NCBI RefSeq assembly: GCF_964275005.1
Contig: NC_092698.1
Location: 27,213,447 to 27,277,446, forward strand
Length of the DNA stretch: 64,000 nt
Origin: Diadema setosum
Taxonomy: Eukaryota; Echinodermata; Echinoidea; Diadematoida; Diadematidae
Direction: 5' to 3'
Position 1 is the first letter of the stretch, and each line of letters opens with the position of its first letter. Below the pieces are notes generated by a model that made no database searches, was not told where the DNA came from, and saw nothing but the letters and a program-made list of their open reading frames with translations. The translations under genes and the position numbers were made by a program. Shown one piece after another: positions 9,637 to 23,413 of this stretch.

Positions 9637-9690
9637 ACGTTTTGTCTCTCTCTCTCTCCCCCCCCCCCCCTCTCTCTCTCTCTCTCTCTT
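9637..9690. repeat. CT microsatellite with central poly-C
   Basis: Two TCTC tracts flank a run of about 12 C. Confidence 0.85.
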
Positions 9691-12673
9691 GTGAACGATT
9701 GTCCTTTTGTTTCTTTTTTTTTCAAGCAATTTGTGGTGGTGGCATGTAGAGTGTATATACAAGGGGGTATAGGTGCGTGGCAAGTTGTGAAACATGTCTG
9801 GTATGTCAGACTATTGGCAACAATGATTGTGATCCCCTTTGCGCGGTGGTCTAGGCTGTGTTCCAAACGCTCATTCTCATTCCTGCCCCATCTTCTTGAT
9901 CTATGAATTAAGGGGTTTGATAGGAGACTGTGCATGGAACTGCAGACATATTGTCATGGTTATGTCGACAACCGTGTCTTGATTGACAAGCTAGAAAAGT
10001 TGCAACTATAAGGAGGTCCGCTTGCGACAACGTCTGAAAGCGAAACTAGCTAACGCAGCACGATTATGTAACAATATTATCTTTGTTCTAGATTAGACAG
10101 TGGAGATCATTGGTGCGGAAGGCGTCAACCCTTGGTCGAGCAGGTGCAAGTCTCAATACTAAATTCAACCAAAGAGCCCTTTGATTCAGCCAAGGAGCTT
10201 CACATCGAAGTGTATGGCATACCACTGCTAGATACGCTGCATATATCACAGCTATCTACACAACACACCCAACCTATTCTCTCTTTCTCTCTCTTTCTGC
10301 ACTCGATACGTGCTGTAACTGCTCCTTCAAATCAATTTCTAGGTAACATGGGCATTTTACAAAACTATTTGAAACAAGTGGTAAAAGTAATTTGTTCGAA
10401 CGCGCATGACTATAAATTCAATCAAGACCAGTTTCTCTCGTGAGTATGACCCCATATGCAGTTGCCACAGGCGAGGGGATGTGATGCCACGCGGTTATCT
10501 GGACTTGGCGACACCCTAGATACCATTTTGCGCATTATTCGAGTGCATTTGTAAAGAAGCAGGATTCATCTGTATACAATTACATTCCTGGCTACACAGC
10601 GCGACAGTGGTCCACCATTTATGTTAGCACACATAATGTCGCCTCAGCGATCTGAATGAACACAAACGGAGTCCATGCAGAGCACAATCTCAATAGTTTC
10701 CAAAGAAAGCATCCCAGGTGCCCTCTGAATACTGCCTTTTATTTCGCGGGCTTTTTGTTCGGAACTGTTCAGCTGTGATGGAATGTGGAAGACTGGGCCA
10801 TTGAACCTTTGGCTTAGGCGAGTCGACTCGCCAGGCGGGGAGATGAACGAACGGAGGGACGTGAAATAATTTTCTGCATAAGTCCCAATCGATTTAGTTG
10901 CAAAAAAGAAAACTCTGATAGCATATCTACATACCGTTACGACAGATAGTATTCGTGATTTCGTCATGACGGACGAAACCACGAGATTCTCTCTGCATTT
11001 TGTTTCTTTCTATTCAGGTAACGCGCTGACATCCTCCCCCATTCTTGCGAATTTCACATTCTGTGGGAACTATTCAAATTGCTTTCAGAGATTTGCCAAA
11101 GCTCCAATCCCCGTACGTTGTGTACTTCATTACTTCTTCTTGTGCACGTTCAAGCCGTTCCTTCTCGCTGGCTTTCGTCCATGCCCAATGGAAGAACTGT
11201 TCAAATGCACATGGACTGTTGCGCATTAAAGCAAACATTCTGTACGTAGCTCATGTGAAGATCGCAGAGATGCCAGTTATTATGTGGTCCACCCGCGTTC
11301 GCTTCCAGCGCAATAAAAAACGTCTTCATCTCTTCGCCCCATAGCTCGTATCACCACCAGTGCCGTGTGGTGGACGGGTAGCAGAATACTCAGCGGATAT
11401 ACGGACTGTAAGTTCGTTGGACGGACATGTTAGACTGCGACATTGTCATATCCACTGAAACCACCCATCGTTTCCTCTTTCCAGTCAAGAGTTCAGCTCC
11501 ATTCACACACGCTCTGATTTCCTGTGGTGAGAAGCGCGCCACACACCAGCCATTATACTTTCAGGAGATTGGTGTTCTGCCAGGACCAGGCCGCTACCAG
11601 CCCGTATACACTACCATTGGCTGTGTGTGTTTGTGTGAGTATCGATGTTGGGAGAGTGTGTATACTGCGCTGTTTCTTGAATAGTAAATTTAACCAGCCA
11701 ACTTCCTTTATCATGATTCTGACGTGATTTTTATATGCTTTTCTACCGTCATTTATGTTGGTAAACTCGATTATATAGGGGGATGCTCGTCTGTCAAGTG
11801 AATCAAGTCGTTTAATGAGTGCCCTCCCATCGTGAGACTTTACTTAGTTTGGACGGAGCGGAGAGTTCAAAATGTCTTGCTCCGTTTGGTGGATTGTTGG
11901 AAGAAAAAACACCTGGTGTGTCGGTGTAGAAGCGTGTGTCATAAAAATCTGTGCAGATGACCTTAGCAATGGTGGAAGTGCTACTGTCTAGACTGTAGTA
12001 TTAATTATACTCTATGCACATACATTTGTATTATACAGTGTATCATAAAACCACGTCGTATATTCACTCAACTTAATGTAAAAGATATGATATACCATGA
12101 ACTTGTGTGTGATTGTCGAGAGTCGAGATGAAGTGAATGAAGACCACGTGCTACTGCGTCTACCACCTTCCCACAAACGCAGCATTGGCGGGAAAGCTCG
12201 AATTCGTGACTATTTCGGTATATATTGGCGTAATTCCCGACTGTGATCGTATTCATACATTATGGGACGATATAAAACTCGGATGACTATAAATGATCTC
12301 GTCCAAACCTCTGGTTTTATCCTTCTTTCCACGTGACAAAAACATCTAAGATTTTTTTTTTAATTCTTACTTCTCATGAGTCGAAAGACGATAAGATGTT
12401 CCTCAAAATAGCCAGCGTTGGATTTTCGACGAAACTTGTTATACTAAGGAAATCCTCATGTGTTGGGGGAAAAAAAGAAAAAAAAAAGCGACACGGCCAT
12501 GCTACTGTTATGGGTAAATATAATACTGACAAGGTCAGTGAGATATTTATCAGAACGCAATCCAGGCAGTATTAGAATAATTACGGTCAGCATGATCCTG
12601 AAGTGTTTTAGACCCCCAACGTCAGAAGAAGCCCACCATGAAGAGACAGATACCATCGGTCTAGAAGTGCTAA
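9691..12673. other. Intergenic stretch, nothing recognised
   Basis: Several open frames of 80-112 codons occur (near 10,132-10,443, 10,644-10,982 and 11,045-11,344), but none has a recognisable domain or convincing splice context, and several overlap on opposite strands. I see no RNA gene or inverted repeat. Confidence 0.4.
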
Positions 12674-13058
12674 AGGGATCGTGTAGTTTTGGTTGAGACT
12701 TAATTTCAGGTTTCTAAAATTTTTTGGTGAGATAATGAGAAAACTTTTATAAAACATGAAAGAGCATGTAATTCTATGAGGAATTCAACGTTTATTTGAT
12801 GAAAATTGGTTTTGAAATGGCTGAGATATCCAAGAAAGAGCGATTCTAATAGAGTATGGGACCCACACTTTATTACGACCGCTTTGTTTTACTTTGTTTT
12901 TGGATGTTTCAGTCATTCCAAACCCGATTTTCATCAAACAAACTTTGAATTCCTCTTAAAATGGTGTTATGCTCTGTACTATATCGTAAGTGTTTTCTTG
13001 GTATCTCGCAAAAAGTTAAAAGCCCAATTCTCATCTCCACCAATACTGTACCATCCCT
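12674..13058. mobile_element. TTAA-flanked palindromic MITE, copy 2
   Basis: 385 bp from AGGGATCGTGTAG to GTACCATCCCT. The right side abuts TTAA and the left abuts CTAA, a decayed TTAA. The interior repeats the copy-1 arms (GAAATGGCTGAGATATCC and its complement). More diverged than copy 1, especially in the right arm. Confidence 0.7.
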
Positions 13059-16000
13059 TTAACATATTATGTAATAAGATTTCTACATAACTATGATTCC
13101 ATCTCCGATCGATTATAATGTCCGTCGAGGTTCTTATCGCAGGTTTCATTCCTCACAACCTGTTACCAATTTAGCAGGTTCGTTCAAAGGTAGGTTTCGA
13201 GATTGTTATAGTCGTGCCATTTACCATCTGAACATACGTTCTCGTCTCGCGGCCATACCACGCGCCGAGAGTGGAAAAGCCGGGTTCCGCAAGTAGTACT
13301 CCTTTATAGTCTTCAGTTTACCAGACTGGGTAGAGCTATAAGAGAAATCCCCTTGCCTAGAACTCTGGAAAATAGTAGTTCCAAAAGCTCTGGGTTGTTG
13401 CAACAACGAAACTTGGGGTTACCATGTCAAAATCTGAAACGAGTACAGTGGACTCCCGTTACACGAAATCCTTGGAACCGCCAGTTTTCTTTCGTTTTTA
13501 CGGAATAAATAAAAAAAAATAAATAAAAAAGTAAGGGCGGATAATGCTGCGGCATGAATTTTTACTTCGTTGTAACCGCAATATCGTTATAACGAGAGTG
13601 CATTATAACAGCCACACGCTGTTCATTTCCAACGGGCAAGAGCAATTCCAAGGGAATTTCGTTAGGGGAAGTCCCTAGTCCCTGTGTTAAAGGTAAAGAA
13701 TATTGATGTGATAAGCTAGTAATACATGTACCCCCTTTATCGGCTGGAACATTGCTGAAGAGTCGTGATCGTTAAAAACAAAACTGAAATAAGCAATTAG
13801 CGATGAAAGGGATTCCGTAAGTAGGATTGCCTGTTAATTCATATAGACGCCAGTCTATTTATGGCCTTAAAGGAGTTTTGTGGTGTAAAGAAAAGAAAAA
13901 AGCCTTTGATGAGAGTGGTGAGAATAAGCTTTAGATACTCGTAGTTGGGCAAGGCTGCAGCCACCGATAATTCTATGCATAATTGATGGCAATTGTAAAG
14001 CGACCCCACAAAACGACTGGGTGTTGTAACAATACTACCAACCACCCTATTCATGAGTCGGATTATAAATCGTCGCCCCCTGGCGATCGTACAAAGGATG
14101 GTTTTATAAGATTCACTTGGGCCCAGTGAAGAAAGTAATTAAACCTTATTTGTCTTACGTCTTTTTTTCCTCCCCAACAATGGACCATACACGTCCTGAC
14201 AGTGTATCTGGAAATTCTAGTTGATCGGATAACATTTCGTTCTGAAGGGATGACCTACGTGGCGACTTCCTAGATGCGCAAGGACAATTCACCCGATCCC
14301 GCCGCTTCGTATGTCGGACCGACCAACAAACATTCCGACACACATGCACGTAAATAATGTTCATTCAGACGATAAATTGTTATATACAAACCGACACTCT
14401 CTCCTTAATAAGCAGTGCAAGACCCGAGTGTTCTGATATATCTTTTTTTTTTCATCACCAAGTTGTTGCCATTTGTGCGATTACATTGTATATTGGTTTG
14501 TTTTACACGTAGTTGCCTGATAATTAAGTTAAATACACATGTCTATTAACGGAAACGGGTTCGTGATAGAAGCCATACAATACCGCGTTTAATGGATCAA
14601 GCGAGTAAAACCCAAGGCAAGGGCAACTAATGGCAATCAATATGAGAATTTGTAATACTCTGTGCGACAAATAGTATCCCTAGAAAATAAAGTATTAATA
14701 AGTGACTGTGGCAATCTTCAGCTAGAGGGCGTTATTTTCTCATAAGTAATGATTATGCAGTAATATTAGATAATGTACCATTCAAAAAGGATTTTCCGTT
14801 CTAGCTAATTGGGTTGTGCAAAAATTAATCCTGAAAGGTTGGATCCTGTCTATCACCTTTCATGGCTGGACGAAGTTGAGCCAGCGCCATTCTCAGAAAA
14901 TGTTGGAGGCTTCATGGTTTCGCATTCGTTTTGTAGTTGTCCATATTGTGGTGTGGGATCTCCTGGTTTTGATACAGGAAGCTTTAAAAAGACACAACTA
15001 TACAGACATGTATCTACCGATGTCGTTCGTCGGGCAGCGATGGTGTATTTAATATAATTTCAACTACGGAAGCATGAAAGAAATAGGCTTCGCATGTGAG
15101 TCACAACAATGAATAAAATTGCATCAAGTATCGAATACAAATTGTGTATCGAGGCCCCGATCCATGTGGGGAGTCTTGCTCCGTAGTCGTCCTAAATGAT
15201 GTGACGTGGAGTGCGTGCTGCATTGGTGTGTAATGCAGATGCATTCTTTTGTGGATTTCAAAGTGAGCCCCCCTAAAAGGGGCCCCAACTTTGCGCCCTA
15301 TTGTTGCCCTGGTTAACACAACCCATTTGTTATAAAACGTGCTTCGTGCCGCACCAAACTCTTGTGAAGCACTCTTCCATTGGCTGCCGCTGAAGACCGT
15401 TCGTTTTGTGTAGACGGTATTACATTATGTATTTTGATAGCTTAGAATTTGTATTGCGGTCAACACACCAGAATTCCTTCATTTTGCTTCGCAACACGTG
15501 TATTTTGACATTACTTTCGCAGGTAATAAGAGTTACTTTAAGCACCTGCCTAGACTTTAGGATTACATCACTTGATCTGTACAGTTTTGTATGAGAAAGA
15601 GGCATTGGAATGAACTATAAAGTACTAGCAATTAACGCATTTTCAAGATGTTGCTACAATGACTATGTCTTTATTTAAAAACAGTGACTCACGGGATAAT
15701 TGTAGCATTACACAAAAGCTTAGGGCCCACTTTACACTCTGACATAATCCGTCATAATTATTAGGAATGTTTCCCCAGTCCCTTCCAAATTCCGATGGAC
15801 ACCTCTATTTAGGACCAGAGGGCTTTGTCAAGTGCGTGATATCAAATTACATAATGGCATTTCTCATCTAGTTCTACAGTTAAAAATCTGTTCGACAACA
15901 TAACGTTCATTAATTTGCGTGATAGAGACGTGAATTCACTCTGTTGAGGTGTTGAGTTTCAGAAGGAAGGAAATCGCATGTTTTCATAAGAATCAGCCGA

Positions 16001-16912
16001 AGTGTCTGTTCGTGTTATAATTCACATCTGAACTCTGTAGCAGCAGAACAGATGTCTGATTCATAGAGTCATCTCAGTTGTTCCACTCTCAGAGTGACGT
16101 AATTTATCAGATTGGTTTTGTTTTGTATTATTTTATTGTTATTTGGCCGGCGCTTTCATCGGAACTGGTAGTAAGATGGGCGACCAACTCCTTGCTTTCC
16201 CGTTAACTGTGGCAACACTTCACTACTTCACCCGATGGTACACCGGGTCGGGTTGTATTCATGCCTAGGGCTAGATCACTGTAATATCAAGGAGTTGTCT
16301 GGTAACTCCTTGGTGCGACGAATCGGCGTTAGTTCCATCCAAGTCGTCTTTTCTTTTACTACTTTTAGCTGGGCCCATATCCGGGATACCTTGGCAGGTC
16401 TTCGTGTCGAGAGCTGTAAGGAGAAGTTCCCTTATCGATATTCTCATCGATGAGTTCATTGTGCTACATATTGAAGGCATACTTATGCCGATTTGGCATA
16501 GCGATAACTAACATCCGCTTTTAACCACTTGTTGAACAAGTTGTATTTCAACGGAAACGTGATCTCCAATAAAAAAAAAAAAAAAAAATGCCCCTTCCGC
16601 CAAACGTTTTTGAGGCTAGCTTGCGATTAATACCACCAATATACCTTTATGGCGGTTTATATTATAGCACTTGAATCGGTACGTCTACATCTAAACGCGA
16701 TGGTAACCTCATCCGCTGCGTTGGATGTAGTCTATAGTGCACGTGCAGTCCTGCTGGTCTCTCGGAAAGTGACAATGGCAATGGCAATCTGATCGTTAGG
16801 TTGCAGAAATAGTGTGTGGAAGGTTTCCGCCTGACATGATTGCTACTCTTTTTGTTTTAGACGAGTTTCTTAAAGAAAAGATGCGACGGAGGTACGGTAC
16901 TGTTTCGTTTAA
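13059..16912. other. Intergenic stretch with a possible DNA-transposon remnant
   Basis: Near 13,447-13,610 the phrases CAGTGGACTCCCGTTACACG and ATCGTTATAACGAGAGTGCA resemble the ends of Tigger/mariner-type MITEs, but I cannot close both ends. A palindrome near 16,288-16,311 (CAAGGAGTT...AACTCCTTG) has micro-palindrome arms but no flanking repeat. No gene supported. Confidence 0.4.
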
Positions 16913-17300
16913 AAGGATGGTATACTATAGTATTGGTGGAAATGAGGATTGAACTTATAACTTTCTGCGCGATACTAAGAAACTGCTTAGGAAATGTTGC
17001 AGAGCATACCATTCTAAGAGGAATTCAAAGTTTAGTTGATGAAAGTCAGTTTTGAAATGGCCGAGATATCCAAAAACAGAGTAAAACAAAGTGATCCTGA
17101 TTAAAAAAAAAAGGGGGGGGGGGTCCCACCTTTTATAAGGATCACTTTGTTTTGGATATCTCAGTCATTTCAAAGCCAATTGACATCAAATAAACGTTAA
17201 ATTCCTCTTGGAATTACATGCTCTTTCATATTTCATTAGAGGTTTGTCATTATCTAATCAAAAGAGAGAGAGAGAGAGAAGCCAGGTTTCAACCAAAACT
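16913..17300. mobile_element. TTAA-flanked palindromic MITE, copy 3
   Basis: TTAA occurs at 16,909-16,912 and 17,301-17,304. The left end begins AAGGATGGTATACTATAG. The right end has lost the outer ~17 bp seen in the other copies. The centre carries a poly-A/poly-G run near 17,103-17,123 and a GA tract was gained near 17,264-17,278. Confidence 0.68.
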
Positions 17301-17304
17301 TTAA

Positions 17305-20202
17305 AATCCCAGAAGCCATTCTTTTTAACACATTATTTTCTTTTTATATGTCCGCCGTGAGTTAGTATGTTTGAGCACTTCCATGAATATCAATGGAGAA
17401 TTAAAATTTATAGTAAAGTCATGTTGGTGCCTACAGACAGTGGATTTGAAAAAAACGTTTTGTGGCATTCCGCTAAAAGGAGAGCCACTGGCAAGATATA
17501 AAGCCGACTTAACGACTCTGACTTGAAACCCAGAAAACTCGTGCTAGTTGCAACTCTGTCGTTTATGGTCATATGAAATGGGTTTTCATTCTTTGTATGT
17601 CTGCTGATCTTCACTAAATGGCTCTTTATTACCGAAATATGAAACAATGGTCAAGTGATTCCTTCCATATTATGGACTTATATTGACATGTGTTGTTCAA
17701 AAGCCGCTTTTCAATGTTTTCTGTCTACCAAATTAATTTATCATAGGAAAGGATATCAGATAGGATTGTGTTATTTTCTTATTTAGTTTTGTGTTCCTGA
17801 ATTTGTTGACCCTTCACACGGTATAATTCGCTCTCCTAGGTTCAATTAAAGATGAAATGCTATGTTTTACATATTTTTTTTTCCGGAGGTGGGGGCAAGG
17901 CTAACTTTTACTGCTATTTGTTACTTTGTAGAATTCTAAAATGATACACATCACTATCGTTCTGAAGATAGTTGTATATTGCGCTTGGACCTATACCTGG
18001 TGTGTGTTTTCTAATTTCAGATAAATTTGCATGTACACAGCCAAGGCAAGCTCATAACGTTCATTAATTGAGTTTCAGCATTTCAATAGGTTGAAAACGC
18101 ATTTGTGAAATTTGGCAAAAAAACGCGAACATAATTTTCAAATCATGATGTAATCTGTCGTGTATAAGAATCAGACTGTTTTACTATTCAAGCTTTATAT
18201 ACTATCCCATCAAAGCTCTCCAAAATCGTATCCGGGCAAAAAGTCAATGCTGTTCAGTAGTATTACGTAATAAATTTCCCGTTGATCTTTGTTTCTGCAC
18301 TCCATTTTCATATGTGTACAGTAGAATGGGATTCCGGTATTGTGTCCTGAACGTGGACTGCCTGCCATATTGTATTGATCTTCGCCCTACGCGCACCATT
18401 CCCCTTGACAAAGCAGCCGTAATGAGTTCAGGTCGCCTACAAAGGCTTTTCTATTCCGGAGTCGGGCGATACGTACAAGCCTTTATCCAAATAGCGTCTT
18501 TATGGGCCTCTTGAATGTGGGCAAGGAGCAATATTGACTGGCCACAATCCCCCACTGATGCCTACAGGTCTGCTCTCTGACCCGAGAGTTTCGGAACCAT
18601 TACCCATGATGCTTTGGGGCGTGGGAACTCGTGGCGAGAGTGAGCGCGGGACTGGCTTTCAGCTAGATGCGCGTCCCTCAGTATTAGATAAATCAAACAG
18701 TGTACCTTAGAGAGGAATGCCCGTAAATTACATCTTGCAGTTCACGGGAGATGGAGGATTCTCCTTTTCCTAGCAGCTAAGATGATTTCCCAACTTGACC
18801 GTGATCTGCATTCCTTTGCGACATTGCCCTGTGAATAGAGCCGTGTGAAAATGAGCATCACAGTTCGACACTGTATGAGATTACAAGGTAATAGCTCCAT
18901 TGTATACTAAACCCCAGGGAAGTGAGAAGTTGATGTCTTTATTAAATCGTGGTACACCCGATTGAATCGTGATTTGTGGGGAGTAGATTGATTTGGAAAA
19001 CATTGCCCGATGCTACTACAATCATCAAATATCGCAATTTAGAGACGAATATACTCTGTGTGAAAATAAGATCGTGATAAGATTAACCAGCAGCGCCAAC
19101 CCCAATAATTTGTGGAGGACGTTTTAATGCCTGGTTGTAGGACGACTGAATGTGCTATCCCGCTGTAGTGTAAAGTTGCGGTTTTTTTTTTTTTTTTGTG
19201 AATTATGATAGTAATGTAAAGCAGTATGTTTTTCGGGGGGGGGGGGGGGTGACTGATTTCGACAGCTGGTGTGACCTGCCATCCCCTCCTCTACCCAGAC
19301 GACAGGTTGTGGGCCGGACGTTACCAAGGTAACACCCACTCTGGTATGCGGAAACCTCCTCGCCAGAGCATTTTCCCCCGAAGATCCATGTGATGTCGTA
19401 TAAAAGACCGGCCCTGCTGTGAGCTCCGGAACAACTGGCAACTGCGTTTCTTCCATAAACTCTAAACTGTATTCATTGATGGACTAGAATGATTTGCTTG
19501 TTGTTGCTCTTCTGGTAATCGAAACGTCTCATCTGGTGAAGATTCCCAACTTCAATTTCTTCAGAGATTTGGGGGTAGTTTTGAATATGACACTTTGTTT
19601 TGAGAGAGACTTGGTGTACAATGTATTTGATCCAAATTCAGTAGATGAATATGCAAACTACACTCAACCGTCATTTATCTTCATTTTTAAGTACTAGTAA
19701 TTGATGGATTATGAAAACACATGAAGGGAATAAAACGAGCGTAATAATAAACGTTTTGGAGCGTAACCCCTTTTGGTGAACCATACCTCCACGCGTATCA
19801 TTATTTCTGGTAACATTTGTCATGTGAGCGTTGAAACCAGATATGAATTTGATTTGATTTGAATTATACGCATGTACAATATTGCATGTCCAGGTGTATG
19901 CAAGTACGCCAATGTCCATCATCTACCCGCGTGTATATACCAGCACTAATGAGTTCGTGGAATTCAGTGGGTTCGTGTGTGGTATCCCTTAACCCCTTCG
20001 CAAAGATAATTTTAGGAGAATGGGAAACCAAAATTGATCACTCATTTCTCGGTTGATTAGTCATTATTTGATGACGTTGGCTCAATTCTTTGTAATCTGC
20101 AGTTTGTTGGACAGCAGACGCATTTGTGATTTGATCAAAGTCGATAATCCATTCCCATGCTTAGAGCGGGGGAAATAAATTGTGGTCCGGGCTTTACAAC
20201 TG
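17305..20202. other. Intergenic stretch, nothing recognised
   Basis: Homopolymer runs lie near 19,183 (T) and 19,237 (G). A TATAAAAGA string at about 19,399 is isolated and I do not call it a promoter. It could be part of a primary microRNA transcript upstream of 20.4 kb, but nothing in the sequence proves this. Confidence 0.4.
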
Positions 20203-20238
20203 CGTGTGACCAGTCTCTTTCCACCTCCCTGGTGTGAC
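20203..20238. mobile_element. Micro-palindrome relative with 7/8 flanking duplication
   Basis: CGTGTGAC (20,203-20,210) and GGTGTGAC (20,231-20,238) flank 20 bp ending CCACCTCCCT. The right arm is intact. The left side reads CAGTCTCTTT, so the palindrome is largely lost. A similar TCTCTTCCCACCTCCCTGG occurs near 3,110-3,129, which suggests a sub-family rather than random decay. Confidence 0.5.
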
Positions 20239-20417
20239 ATAAAGCAGGGCATATATCGTTGCAGTAGAACTAGGGCGTGCAAGTACAGATGACAGCTGAT
20301 TTCTTCATTTCTCTCTCCTTATCTCAATCCATTTCCCGTCACCATAAACCGCCCACCCCCCCCCCTTTGAAAAATTCCGCAACCGAGTCAGAGAGGGTCA
20401 TATGGCAAGGTCATCTC

Positions 20418-20522
20418 CATGGTGACTGGTGGTCAAGTCGGACCGAGCGCAATGTTGTTCTCCAGTGGGTGTGTCGAATATTGCACTCGTCCCGGCCTGC
20501 TCATCAACACCAGTGTCATCGG
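20418..20522 (+). ncRNA. mir-92: miR-92 family precursor 1
   Basis: The mature 3'-arm sequence starts at 20,479 with TATTGCACTCGTCCCGGCC and runs to about 20,500. It is the miR-92 sequence apart from the common C-for-T change at position 10. The 5' arm (TCGGACCGAGCGCAATGTTG, about 20,437-20,456) pairs with it. Pairing continues below through CACTGGTGTTG-type complements on each side, giving a stem of more than 30 bp. miR-92 is an ancient bilaterian microRNA with seed ATTGCAC. It is one of four same-strand copies within 4.3 kb, probably on one primary transcript. Confidence 0.88.
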
Positions 20523-22383
20523 AAGTTCTTCAAGGTCATTGTCGCACGGGCTTTCAAGGCATGTATGGCTGCAGTATAAAGGGAAGGGCAATGTTAGGTA
20601 CAGTATTTGCATTTTTTTCTGTTTTGTTTTGCTTCATTTTTTTCCCGATGAAGTCGGTTAAAATGGCTCGATATGATCCGTTGATAGGGTGCGCTTCAGG
20701 GCGTCAAAACCAGTAGCGAAAATTATTGCCGGAAATAACTAATAAGTATAGTATGGTAGCCGCTATATAGCTTTTCAGAAGCATCATGGGACAAGATTTT
20801 AGGGTTTTGATATACAATGGTACATGTGTCCTCTTTTGGCGGAGGTCTTGGGAGTTTTGCGTTTGATGTATCTGGTAAAATGCTCTTGAAATACTGGAAA
20901 CAAATGCAGTAATGTCATTCAGTGCTTGTCATGTTAGAATTACTGTACCGTTGATGGGATGTAGGTGTAATTAAGCCACATTTTCTCAAGAAACTGACAA
21001 GCGTCGGGCGGACGGAATTCCTTACCGTGAGTCACTCGCCCTTCAGCCGATAGTAGTCGTGGGCGACATTCTTGTGTGGCTTCCGAGTAACCGACATTCC
21101 CCGTGGTTCTCTCTGTTTGCTCATCGCCATATCTTATCTACCAGCGAGCTGCTTGCAATCTTTGACAAACGCATGCCTGTATAACCGCGTGTCAACACAA
21201 CCACTGTTTATAGCCGTTTGTTCCCCTCAAACAGAATGTGGGGATAGGATTCAAGGTACACGCTTGTTCTCGTTTGGACTGGTCATTGGACCCGAGCCGT
21301 AAGAGTAGTATCTATAAAAGTTAACACCCCCTCCCCCATCCTTCGCTGTAGAGTTTGGAGATATACTTCACTTACCGGAAGCTACACTGTCGCCAAATTT
21401 AGTTTGACGCTTTTGAATTTTGTTTCAAATGCGTATTGGTTTGACACATTTCGCTGTGTTAGTTATTTCTTGCATAAAATTAGTTTTGATTGTCGCGAAC
21501 AGAATACTGGAGTAGGGATGGGTTGTACTTCATTGTCAGTCAAAAGAGCTCGATATGTTTTCTGATTGCTTATTATATGGTCCTTAACGCATGGTACGTG
21601 AAATTTCAGTGATGTTTGTGGTAGTTTGTACCTGTAAGCTACTTGCCAGATCCTTAAAAAGTCGGACACAGTCATTATACACATGTGCGTTGTATATTTA
21701 TGCTAAGCAAGAAATGGTATAGCAATAGTGTAGCAATTGTGGGGGTGTGTATGTTGGCATTCCGTCGGGATGCCCTAAACAAAATGACCACATGTCGTTC
21801 GTTACCAAGCTTTCCTTTGCCAATTTGTGCAAGCTTGGAGCGATCGGAACAAAAGCTCCTTCCCAGTGACGCTACGACCACTCATGAAATCTTTTGTATT
21901 GTGGTTTATGTGAGGAAGCACTCGGTTCCTTTGTTCTGGCTTTATCAAGGGGAGCTATTCAGTGCAGTTTACTTAGCCGTAACAAAGAGCGGAGTGAAGA
22001 GGGACTATCGTTGACATGCATGAAGTGGTACGCGTATCGACGTCTGTCGGTCACGACAAAAGAGTATGTTCATGAGTTGAAGCTTATTATTCAATGGGAT
22101 GATAGGAGCTTGGGAACACAAAATTACTACAAAATGTTATTAGCTCTCCAGAATCTTTCTAGTATAGAGTGAGTAAAACTTATTGCTATTCGTATAGTCT
22201 GAAACAATTCTTGCTTGACGCGGGAATACTTGATTATAAAGTTATTATTATTTTTTTTGGGGGGGGGGGCGGGAGGGGGTGGTGTTTAGATGAATGGCTT
22301 CATTATCTAGTCCGCATTTATTACCTTCAACCCTCCACTCCATTTCTTCCCGAGGACGATACGGTACGCAAGTCATGGTCAAA

Positions 22384-22473
22384 GAGGGCAGCAAACCGGT
22401 CGTGAGGAGTGGCAATTTGTGCATACAACTTGCTAGTCATATTGCACTCGTCCCGGCCTGCTTGCAACCCACC
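22384..22473 (+). ncRNA. mir-92: miR-92 family precursor 2
   Basis: The mature arm starts at 22,440 and has the same 22 nt as precursor 1. The 5' arm (GGCAGCAAACCGGTCG, then GAGTGGCAATTTG) pairs with it and with the TTGCAACCC below it. The terminal loop is about 20 nt. Identical mature arms on otherwise different hairpins point to an old local duplication with purifying selection on the mature arm. Confidence 0.87.
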
Positions 22474-22898
22474 CACACACTGCATTGATCAGCCACGAGA
22501 GATTTATACAGCTTGGGCGATTCACCTCTCTAAAGCTGAGCAACAGAACCAGCCATGTCTTCCCCCGAAGGCTTTTCTTTTTGTCGGTTCTCAACTACTG
22601 AACTCTTCAACCCTAAATTGTGAAAAGACCAAGTCGCGTTACTTTTCACCCACTTAAGATCAAAAAGAATTTTTTTTTTCTTAAAGTTCTCCCGCGGAAT
22701 TCGTGGTAGTAGATTAGAACAGGCATAGAAGTTTTTTGACTGCATTCATATTTGTGGAGATATGTATCTTCTAATCCCGTTTTTGTTATGTCTGAAACAC
22801 GCATTCACAAAAGAAGAAAAAGTGTTGAACCCAAATGTGAAAGAGACGCGCGTAATGACGCGTGTATCGAGTATAAAGCATGACGAATCGAAATCATG

Positions 22899-22932
<34 letters not shown>

Positions 22933-23319
22933 GAAGGCAGTTCTTGTTAATATATGAGCGTGCGTCTCTGCATGTTCGCACGATTGTTGTATTGATACCG
23001 CATATTTGAAGATAATGAGCCGAGTAATGTCGATGTTAGGTTACCTGTTGTCTAACAAGCTATTGGTTTTAGAAAAAGAAAACATCTCTTTTAATGTGGT
23101 GAAGTCAAGTGGTATATAAACGAAATCTAATGATGTATTACTGCATTCGCTGTCTCTCTCTTCCCTCTGTAGGAGTATCCATGGAAACCATTACGATAGA
23201 GGTCGCCAAGGGGTTCTTCGAGGTCGCCATCGTGTGAATGAGACCATCATCAATCACTGCCGAGCTGGGGGCTGGTTGGAGATGGCCCGATAAACCCTCA
23301 CCGGAGTTGCCAGAGTTGT

Positions 23320-23413
23320 AGAGCGTGTCGCGAAGGTCGTGACGGGTGTCCAATATTTTTGTGATTTGACTCTCCTACCAATATTGCACTTGTCCCGGCC
23401 TTCGTGATACCTT
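23320..23413 (+). ncRNA. mir-92: miR-92 family precursor 3
   Basis: The mature arm starts at 23,382 with TATTGCACTTGTCCCGGCC, matching the vertebrate miR-92a form at position 10. The 5' arm (GCGAAGGTCGTGACGGGTGT, then CCAATATT) is nearly fully complementary. The stem extends below the mature region through GTGTCGCGAAGG and CCTTCGTGATAC. It has the best pairing of the four by eye. Confidence 0.9.

Noticed and set aside
10132-10443. 103-codon plus-strand frame
   Set aside because: It opens with a non-ATG codon (TTG), has no recognisable domain and lacks splice context; a chance frame.
16288-16311. Palindrome CAAGGAGTT...AACTCCTT as a member of the micro-palindrome set
   Set aside because: The arms fit, but the flanking 8-mers TGTAATAT and GGTGCGAC do not match, so insertion is not supported.
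19397-19406. TATAAAAGA as a promoter for the miR-92 primary transcript
   Set aside because: A single short AT-rich match with no initiator or downstream evidence; such matches are expected by chance.
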